Shown here piece by piece: positions 14,158 to 18,984 of a stretch of DNA of 23,448 nt. This DNA comes from Prevotella sp. UBA3776 (GTDB lineage: Bacteria > Bacteroidota > Bacteroidia > Bacteroidales > Bacteroidaceae), in assembly GCA_002369515.1 (NCBI GenBank), contig DFFM01000025.1:1-23448 (forward strand). Reading direction: 5' to 3'. The notes below the pieces were generated by a model. The model did not search any database. It was not told the DNA's origin and was given only the letters and a program-made list of their open reading frames with translations. The position numbers and the translations under genes were made by a program. Each line of letters opens with the position of its first letter. The first letter of the stretch is position 1.

Positions 14158-15321
14158 TTACTTGGTGTTGGCGGTCAGCTCAGCCTTGAGGGCCTTGAGC
14201 GTTGATTCCAGGTGTGAGCAAGCCTCGATGGCAGCCGACGACTCCTTGCTGGCTATGTTGTTGCGGAACGGCTGCGGAATGGCCTGGATGGCTTCGGCAG
14301 CGTCGGCGATGGCCTCTTTCATCTGGTTGTCGAGCTGGGGGTTGTACTTGGCCACCAACTTCGACAGCGAGTTGGCGTTGACGCTTCCATTGAGCGAGCC
14401 ATAGTAGGCATTGCGGATGGAGTAGATGTTGTTGGTGTAGTCGTCGCGCGAGTGCCAGCTGTACCACGACTCCACGGCATAGAGTGCCTCTGTGGTCTTG
14501 CCCGACGCGAAGAGGTCGTAGGGCTCGCCAATCTTGGCGTTGCCCACTTCGCTGGCGATGTCGATGCACCCGTCGATGATTTGCTCAATGCAGCTCAGAC
14601 CGCTGGTGAATCCGTTGCCGTTGTGGTTTTTGAAGATGTTGGCGTAGCCGTTGTTCCATGCGTTGCAGAGCAGGGTGACGTCATCCACCAGCAGCTGGGC
14701 GGTGTTTCTCATGTACTGTGCCCATGCCGTGGCGTTTGATTCGCTATAGACGTAGTCGGCGGCGTTTTCGCTGGAGGCCACGTCGTGCAGGGTGCGCGCC
14801 TTGCCGTCGCGGAAGGCCAGAAACTCCAGCGTGTGGAATCCGCGCACGTTCTGCACGGCGGCGATGGCGTCGTCGTCCTCGTTGTAGTCGCCCGTCCAGA
14901 CAAGGTCGTTCCACTGCTGCGACTTCAGCACGTTGACGATGGCTTCCTGGTCGAGGGGCCATGAGTCCATGTTCGGGTCGAGTCCGTTGTCGGCTACGGG
15001 GCCAAAGAGGAAGGCTTCGCTCGACTCCCATGGCTCGCGGGCTGTTAGCCATGCGTTGCAGACAGCCTGGAAATTGGCGTCCGAGGGGGCGTCGCCGAAG
15101 GCCACCACGCTTCGGTAGAGGGCGGTGTTCTTGGCTTTCAGGTCGTTGTAGGTGGGAAGTACCACGCCGTCAACATATTGGTTGATGATGGCGTCGTATT
15201 CAGAATCCTGAATGGCATAGCCCTTCTGTTCGTTTTTGTCATCGTTGTCGCTGCTGCTGCACGATGACACTGCAAGGAGTCCCATCAGCATGAGACCCGT
15301 GGTGAATAAATTCTTTTTCAT
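14158..15321 (-). CDS. Imelysin-family lipoprotein (IrpA-like, putative iron-binding)
   Basis: A 387-residue lipoprotein of the imelysin (M75) family. The signal peptide ends in V-S-S-C21, followed by S-S-S-D-N-D-D, similar to reported surface-export signals of Bacteroidetes lipoproteins. Imelysin signatures are clear: W91-x3-R-E-P-W98-E-x-S-E-A-F-L-F-G107 and the G161-F-H163-T-L-E166 motif (GxHxxE), which is the proposed metal site. The helical repeat with RSVVAF / W-L-T-A-R supports the two-bundle fold. Despite the old peptidase label, family members are regarded as iron-uptake-associated binding proteins and are often iron-regulated. Here the gene lies 45 bp downstream of a porin-like gene and upstream of COG3488. 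No iron permease (EfeU-like) is present in the window. Confidence 0.93.
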   Translation of the reverse strand: MKKNLFTTGLMLMGLLAVSSCSSSDNDDKNEQKGYAIQDSEYDAIINQYVDGVVLPTYNDLKAKNTALYRSVVAFGDAPSDANFQAVCNAWLTAREPWESSEAFLFGPVADNGLDPNMDSWPLDQEAIVNVLKSQQWNDLVWTGDYNEDDDAIAAVQNVRGFHTLEFLAFRDGKARTLHDVASSENAADYVYSESNATAWAQYMRNTAQLLVDDVTLLCNAWNNGYANIFKNHNGNGFTSGLSCIEQIIDGCIDIASEVGNAKIGEPYDLFASGKTTEALYAVESWYSWHSRDDYTNNIYSIRNAYYGSLNGSVNANSLSKLVAKYNPQLDNQMKEAIADAAEAIQAIPQPFRNNIASKESSAAIEACSHLESTLKALKAELTANTK

Positions 15322-15366
15322 TTCTCTTCTTTTTTTTACGTTCAGTTAAATATTTGAAAATGTCAG

Positions 15367-16701
15367 TCATTTCTTTGTGAACCACCCGACGTAGGCAATG
15401 CCGATGCCAAACTCGTTTTCGCTGTTGTAGGTTCCCTTGCCAAAGATTTTTGAGGTGCCTATCTGGCGCGTGGTGTAGTCGGCCTTCACCACCAGGTTGG
15501 GCAACGCGCGCCAGTTGAGCCCGACGCTCCATTTGCTCACCTGGCAGCGGGCGTCCATCACGTCCATGCCTTCGCCCTTCTCCTGCGAGTTGTAGTATTC
15601 ATATTGGGCGAAGGGATAGACCACCGGGAAATTGCGGTTCCCGCCCGCAATGCTCTTCAGGTTGAGGCCCACCTCGGCGTTCCATGCCACGGCCCGATGG
15701 GCCACGGGCGCCAGTCGGCTGTAGCCCGCTTTGTTCGAGAGTTTGCCGTTCTTGGCTCCCACCAGGTCGGCATGTGCCACCGTGCCAGTGAGCCAGTTGG
15801 CGCGTGCGGTGATGTATTCGTTGACGAACTGTGCGTCGAGCGAGCAGATGGTGACGGGAATCTTGCCTATTTCGTCGTAGGTGACCAGTTTGTCACAGTT
15901 TTTGCCCACATCGGCGCAGTAGTAGAGGGCTGCACCCAGTCTGAGTCCTGGCACTCCAGTGTAGTTGAGGCGCGCCACGTAGGCAGGGCAGGAGAAGTTG
16001 TCCTCCTCAAACAGCCCCTGCTTGCCGCCTTTCACCCAGTTGTTGCGGTCGAATCCGTTGGGGTTCGGTCCGGCAACAATCATGGCCTCGTAGTCAAACC
16101 TGGCCAAGCCGCTGCCGAAGGCACCCAGAAACTCCAGTCCCGTTTCGTGCCATGTGCAGGGAATGATGGTGGTTTCGCCCTCGGGGCGCGACGTGCCGAA
16201 AAAGTTGATGGGCTCGTGGTGGGCGTTGGTCAGTCCTATGGGCACGATGAGATGACCTGCGCGCACATTGAATTCGGGCACAATGAGGCGCGTCAGGTGA
16301 AGCTGCTCCAGCGCCACCTCGCCGCCTTTCTCCACTTCGGTTTCGTATTCGCCGTTCTCGGTGTTCTCCAGCTCGTAGGCCGTTCCGGTGCCGCCCGACT
16401 CAAACTCTATTTCGGCGCCGAGCACCCATTTGGGTGTGAACTTGTAGTCGAACGCCACCACAAAGCGCGGAATCGAAACCGTGTTGTGGTGCTGCTTGGT
16501 GTTGCCTTCGCTATGGCCGTAAAAACGGTTGATGCCGTAGTCCTTGAAGTTGGCCATCATTTCGCCATAGCCTCCGAAGCGGAACTTCTTGTATCCCGTT
16601 GTGTCGGGTTCGGCTGCCCAAGAGACCATTGCAGCCCAGACGAGCATAAGGGCTGTTGCTGTGGTTCTCGCGAAGTGTTGAGGTTTTTTTATGTTTGCCA
16701 T
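15367..16701 (-). CDS. Outer-membrane porin-like protein, first gene of imelysin cluster
   Basis: A 444-residue exported protein with signal peptide (hydrophobic 13-27, cleavage likely near S-W-A-A at 27-30) and an amphipathic strand pattern throughout, closing with FGIGIAYVGWFTKK. Early segments (FRFGGYGEMMA, then I-P-R-F-V-V-A-F-D-Y-K-F-T-P-K-W) are typical of Bacteroidetes porin-like barrels sometimes annotated as carbohydrate-selective or OprP-like. The terminal residue is Lys instead of the usual Phe, with aromatic residues a few positions inside. It is preceded by two look-alike promoters (16765-16796 and 17019-17050) and is the likely head of an operon running into imelysin. It shares no obvious sequence identity with the second porin of the cluster, so they are probably not recent duplicates. 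Confidence 0.82.
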   Translation of the reverse strand: MANIKKPQHFARTTATALMLVWAAMVSWAAEPDTTGYKKFRFGGYGEMMANFKDYGINRFYGHSEGNTKQHHNTVSIPRFVVAFDYKFTPKWVLGAEIEFESGGTGTAYELENTENGEYETEVEKGGEVALEQLHLTRLIVPEFNVRAGHLIVPIGLTNAHHEPINFFGTSRPEGETTIIPCTWHETGLEFLGAFGSGLARFDYEAMIVAGPNPNGFDRNNWVKGGKQGLFEEDNFSCPAYVARLNYTGVPGLRLGAALYYCADVGKNCDKLVTYDEIGKIPVTICSLDAQFVNEYITARANWLTGTVAHADLVGAKNGKLSNKAGYSRLAPVAHRAVAWNAEVGLNLKSIAGGNRNFPVVYPFAQYEYYNSQEKGEGMDVMDARCQVSKWSVGLNWRALPNLVVKADYTTRQIGTSKIFGKGTYNSENEFGIGIAYVGWFTKK

Positions 16702-16764
16702 ACCTTAAAAGTTATATTGCTGTTTTTTCAGTTTCTTTTCATTGCTTGCTTGTCAAACTGGCTG

Positions 16765-16796
16765 CAAAGGTAGGGCGTTCCCCCGATGTGCGCAAT
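16765..16796 (-). promoter_or_regulatory. Predicted proximal promoter of the porin-imelysin operon
   Basis: Minus strand: -7 element TACCTTTG (16772-16765) and -33 element ATTG (16796-16793) with a 20-bp gap, about 64 bp upstream of the porin start. The -33 lies in the word GTATTGC, which recurs at the distal promoter. No clear Fur-box palindrome overlaps it. Confidence 0.6.
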
Positions 16797-17018
16797 ACCT
16801 AAAAATAATGTTTTGCTCATCGTCTGTGTGGGGAGCGGGAGGGGAAAAGAAAAACGTGCAGCCCCATGGTTGCGGTCTCGCCTTCAGACTCCAGAAGAGG
16901 GATGTAGGTGTATCCCAGGAAAATGATAATTGAATTGGAAGAAGTCCGAACTGTTCGATGGCCGAATGCCAACGCCTATTTTTGCGGGAGTGGCAACTTG
17001 ACTGCACGTTCTCAGTTG
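16797..17018 (-). other. Region between two promoters of the porin operon
   Basis: About 220 bp without a supported gene. If the distal promoter at 17019-17050 is active, this would be part of a leader of about 310 nt in front of the porin gene. A small hairpin GGGAT/ATCCC lies near 16899-16916, and the word AATGATAATTGAATT near 16922-16936 resembles half of a Fur-type site but lacks the second half. A minus-strand open frame of 98 codons crosses it (16753-17049) but runs through both promoter elements and matches no family I recognise. Confidence 0.45.
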
Positions 17019-17050
17019 CAAAGATAGACGTAAAATGACAGCCGTGCAAT
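17019..17050 (-). promoter_or_regulatory. Predicted distal promoter within a large palindrome
   Basis: Minus strand: -7 element TATCTTTG (17026-17019) and -33 element ATTG (17050-17047) with a 20-bp gap, the same spacing and GTATTGC word as the proximal promoter. The -33 half lies inside the left arm of the 54-bp inverted repeat 17035-17088. Confidence 0.5.
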
Positions 17051-17088
17051 ACTTATTTGTGGGTAAATAAGCATTGCACGGCTGTCAT
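17035..17088. terminator. 24-bp-arm inverted repeat, possible butyrate kinase terminator or operator
   Basis: The arms 17035-17058 and 17065-17088 are reverse complements over 24 bp with one mismatch (A opposite G, a wobble in RNA) and a 6-nt loop. On the minus strand the stem is followed by UUUUA, so it could terminate transcription coming from the butyrate kinase gene. It also overlaps a predicted promoter, so a DNA-level operator role is equally possible. Confidence 0.6.
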
Positions 17089-17122
17089 TATTAGTGGGTA
17101 GTGCAGGGCGAGTTTAATTATG

Positions 17123-17199
17123 GTTTACAGTTTACGGTTTACAGTTTACGGTTTACAGTTTACAGTTTATGGTTTACAGTTTACAGTTTACAGTTTACA
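17123..17199 (+). repeat. Heptamer array GTTTACA/GTTTACG, eleven units
   Basis: Eleven contiguous 7-base units with no interruption; variation is confined to the last two bases (CA, CG or TG). The first five alternate CA and CG. It lies 74 bp downstream of the butyrate kinase stop codon (in the direction of transcription). Confidence 0.95.
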
Positions 17200-17243
17200 G
17201 TTGAAATGTTTTGCAAACTGACGCAAAAGCAGAAGTAATCATC

Positions 17244-17271
17244 TGTAAACCGTAAACTGTAAACCGTAAAC
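17244..17271 (-). repeat. Inverted four-unit copy of the heptamer array
   Basis: Four heptamers in the opposite orientation to 17123-17199, alternating CG and CA types, ending 1 bp before the butyrate kinase stop codon. In butyrate kinase mRNA they could pair with the larger array to form a stem of up to 28 bp around a 44-nt loop. Confidence 0.95.
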
Positions 17272-17272
17272 T

Positions 17273-18334
17273 TTACTTGTATTCCTTGATTTCCTGTTGT
17301 CCCGTCATGGCGCGATAGACGTTGTGGGCCAGGGCGGTGAGCTCGTCCTCACCGGGATAGACAAACACCGGGGCAAGGAACTCCAGCCGGCGGATGAGCC
17401 CCTCGCAGACATACTTGCTGTGGGCGATGGCTCCCGTGAGGATGATGGCATCCACATGGCCGTTGGTTGCCGGGGCCAGCGAAGCCAGACGGCGGGCCAC
17501 ACTGTAGATCATGGCGTCGAGGATGAGCCGGGCGTGGTCGTCGCCGTCGGCGATTCGCCGCTCCACTTCGCGCACGTCGTTGGTGCCCAAATGAGCGGTC
17601 AGACCGCTGTGACCGTTGATTTTGCGGAGCATCTCCTCCTTGGTGTACTGGCCGCTGTAGCAGGCGTTGATGATATCTACGGGCGAAATCATGCCGGCGC
17701 GCGAGGGTGTGAAAGGTCCGTCGCCGCTGAGCGCGTCGCTGCACTCGATGGCGCGCCCATGGTGGTGCATGGCAAACGAGATGCCGCTGCCCAAGTGGCA
17801 AACGATGAGGTCCTGCTCCTCGTATCTGACACCGTGCTCCTTGCAGTAGCGCTTGGCTATCTCGCGCTGGTTGAGCGCATGCCAGATGGTGCGGTGGGGC
17901 ATTTCGGGAATGCCCGTGATGCGGGCCACGTCGTCCAGTTCGTCCACCACGCCTGGATCCACTGTGAATGCGCGGCAACAGGGAATGTCCTTGGCAATGC
18001 TCAGGGCGATGAGCGAGCCCAGGTTGCAGGCATGGTGCAGCCTCGGATGGCGCGTGTCCTCAATCACCTTGTCGTTCAGTTCGTAAACGCCGCTCTCGAT
18101 GGGTTTCACCAGTCCGCCGCGACCCACGATGACGTCGAAGTGCATATCGACGCCCTGTCGCTGCAGCTCCTCGAGCAGCTTCTCTTTGCGGTAGTCGAAC
18201 TCGTCCATGATGAACGGATAGTGGCACAGTTCGTCGAAGGGGTGGTTCAGCGTGGCGTGCATCTCCAGCTCTTCATCCACGAACACGCCCACCTTGGTGG
18301 AAATCATTCCTGGGTTGATGGCTAGTATTCTCAT
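17273..18334 (-). CDS. buk: Butyrate kinase (or branched-chain fatty acid kinase)
   Basis: A 353-residue ASKHA-fold acyl kinase converting butyryl phosphate and ADP to butyrate and ATP (or the reverse), cytoplasmic. Length is standard for Buk. Signatures: N-terminal phosphate loop ILAINPGMISTKVGVF, VGRGGLVKPI at about 70-79 with I-E-S-G-V-Y, T-V-D-P-G-V-V-D-E, H-L-G-S-G-I-S at the second phosphate loop, and I-I-L-T-G-A-I-A-H-S near 298-307. Bacteroidetes often encode phosphotransbutyrylase (Ptb) beside Buk, but no ptb is seen on either side in this window. The gene has its own strong promoter and is followed at once by inverted heptamer repeats. Isobutyrate or isovalerate kinase activity is an alternative. 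Confidence 0.92.
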   Translation of the reverse strand: MRILAINPGMISTKVGVFVDEELEMHATLNHPFDELCHYPFIMDEFDYRKEKLLEELQRQGVDMHFDVIVGRGGLVKPIESGVYELNDKVIEDTRHPRLHHACNLGSLIALSIAKDIPCCRAFTVDPGVVDELDDVARITGIPEMPHRTIWHALNQREIAKRYCKEHGVRYEEQDLIVCHLGSGISFAMHHHGRAIECSDALSGDGPFTPSRAGMISPVDIINACYSGQYTKEEMLRKINGHSGLTAHLGTNDVREVERRIADGDDHARLILDAMIYSVARRLASLAPATNGHVDAIILTGAIAHSKYVCEGLIRRLEFLAPVFVYPGEDELTALAHNVYRAMTGQQEIKEYK

Positions 18335-18387
18335 AAAGGGTTAACTCTTTTTGTTGTGTTTTTTATAGTTGTTTGAACGTGTTTTTG

Positions 18388-18418
18388 CAAAAATAACGAA
18401 TAAAAATGAATCTGCAAA
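18388..18418 (-). promoter_or_regulatory. Predicted promoter of butyrate kinase
   Basis: Minus strand: -7 element TATTTTTG (18395-18388) and -33 element TTTG (18418-18415) with 19 bp between them, a full consensus match. It would give a leader of about 45 nt. Confidence 0.75.
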
Positions 18419-18626
18419 AAACTTCGCGCATTTATTAGAGTTTTTTATCAAAAGAGCCCCTTTGGAGAGAAAGAAGGGCGCTGTTTGTCCGAAAATCGTC
18501 CGAGCGTTTCATTTGTGCCTGTGCTCCCATGGTTGGCAGCGAGCAGCAGTGCGAGAACGATTTGTCTTGTTTGCCTCATATTGTTTTGTATAGTTATTAT
18601 GTCCGGATGCTTTTGCGTAAGGGTAC

Positions 18627-18651
18627 AAAAAAAGGGTCTTCGCTAAGACCC
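18627..18651 (-). terminator. Intrinsic terminator of the candidate small RNA
   Basis: GGGTCTT (18651-18645 as the complementary arm) and AAGACCC form a 7-bp stem with a 4-nt loop. On the minus strand it is followed directly by seven T residues. On the plus strand no U-run follows, so the direction is clear. Confidence 0.85.
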
Positions 18652-18690
18652 AACCTTTGTTAACCTTAAATCTAATACTATGAAAAACAC
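18627..18690 (-). ncRNA. Candidate small RNA of about 60 nt
   Basis: A -7 promoter element TACCTTTG (18702-18695) is followed within about 65 bp by a classical intrinsic terminator at 18651-18627, with no open frame of useful length between them on the minus strand. The sequence between them includes TTAAGGTTAACAAAGG. The unit is free-standing: the next minus-strand gene, butyrate kinase, has its own promoter 210 bp further on. On the plus strand the same bases contain a seven-codon frame, MKNTVQR, which I do not take as a gene. The RNA family is not known to me. Confidence 0.5.
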
Positions 18691-18694
18691 AGTG

Positions 18695-18702
18695 CAAAGG
18701 TA
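18695..18702 (-). promoter_or_regulatory. -7 element of the candidate small RNA
   Basis: TACCTTTG, identical to the -7 element in front of the porin operon (16772-16765). No clear TTTG is seen at -33, so strength is uncertain. Confidence 0.5.
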
Positions 18703-18844
18703 GGGCTTTTATCTTTTTGTACCGTGCTTTTTTGGGGAAAATTGCTCAAAAACGTTCATTTCTTGATATAAATCAATTACAAAACGAAAGTGCGTGTGCG
18801 AAAACAGTAGCTTTTTTGCAAGTTTTGCTTGCTCGGAAGTAAAC

Positions 18845-18899
18845 GGGAGTTAGCCGACTTCGTCGGCGGGAGTTAGCAGGTCTATGACCTGTGGAGTTA
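18845..18899 (+). repeat. GGGAGTTA repeats punctuated by different mini-hairpins
   Basis: Direct copies of GGGAGTTA at 18845 and 18868 and GGAGTTA at 18893 are separated by two 15-nt perfect hairpins: GCCGAC-TTC-GTCGGC (18853-18867) and CAGGTC-TAT-GACCTG (18877-18891). The stem sequences are unrelated but have the same size (6-bp stem, 3-nt loop). Related GGGAGTT words recur at 22693-22743. Confidence 0.9.
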
Positions 18900-18904
18900 A
18901 AATA

Positions 18905-18980
18905 CCCCCCTCCGACTTCCCTTAGGGGAGAGACTATCTGCGGATTGGGTCTTCCCCTAGGGGGCGATGAGAGGGGGGCT
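18905..18980. repeat. C/G-rich intergenic repeat
   Basis: Contains CCCCCTCCGACT (18906-18917), followed by a CCC-TTA-GGGG type hairpin, and ends with CCCCTAGGGGGCGATGAGAGGGGGGCT. The 12-mer recurs at 20469-20480 inside dsbD, and the ATGAGAGGGG end recurs at 8983-8995 and 21251-21260. It lies directly 3' of the dsbD stop. Confidence 0.8.
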
Positions 18981-18984
18981 CATG

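Noticed and set aside
12560..14404. Plus-strand open frame of 614 codons opposite the di-heme gene
   Set aside because: It is the shadow of COG3488, which has clear heme motifs and family signatures on the other strand. The antisense product shows no domain.
15604..16773. Plus-strand open frame opposite the first porin gene
   Set aside because: Antisense shadow. It extends over the promoter region and has no recognisable domain or leader.
16918..16940. Fur box upstream of the porin-imelysin operon
   Set aside because: Only one half (TGATAAT) matches the usual 19-bp palindrome. The other half does not, and the position is far from the proximal promoter, so I do not annotate it.
16753..17049. 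Minus-strand 98-codon frame in the porin leader
   Set aside because: It contains both predicted promoters, starts inside the large palindrome, and has no signal peptide or family motif.
17123..17271. CRISPR-like array
   Set aside because: Units are 7 bp and contiguous with no spacers, and there are no cas genes nearby.
17297..18325. Plus-strand open frame of 342 codons opposite butyrate kinase
   Set aside because: Butyrate kinase on the minus strand is unambiguous, and the antisense frame shows no motif.
18681..18704. Seven-codon leader peptide MKNTVQR on the plus strand
   Set aside because: No plus-strand promoter or downstream plus-strand gene uses it. The same bases are better explained as the minus-strand promoter and 5' end of the candidate small RNA.
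18845..18899. Transfer RNA or riboswitch fold
   Set aside because: The two hairpins are only 15 nt each with no acceptor stem, anticodon loop or conserved ligand core. They fit a repeat cassette better.
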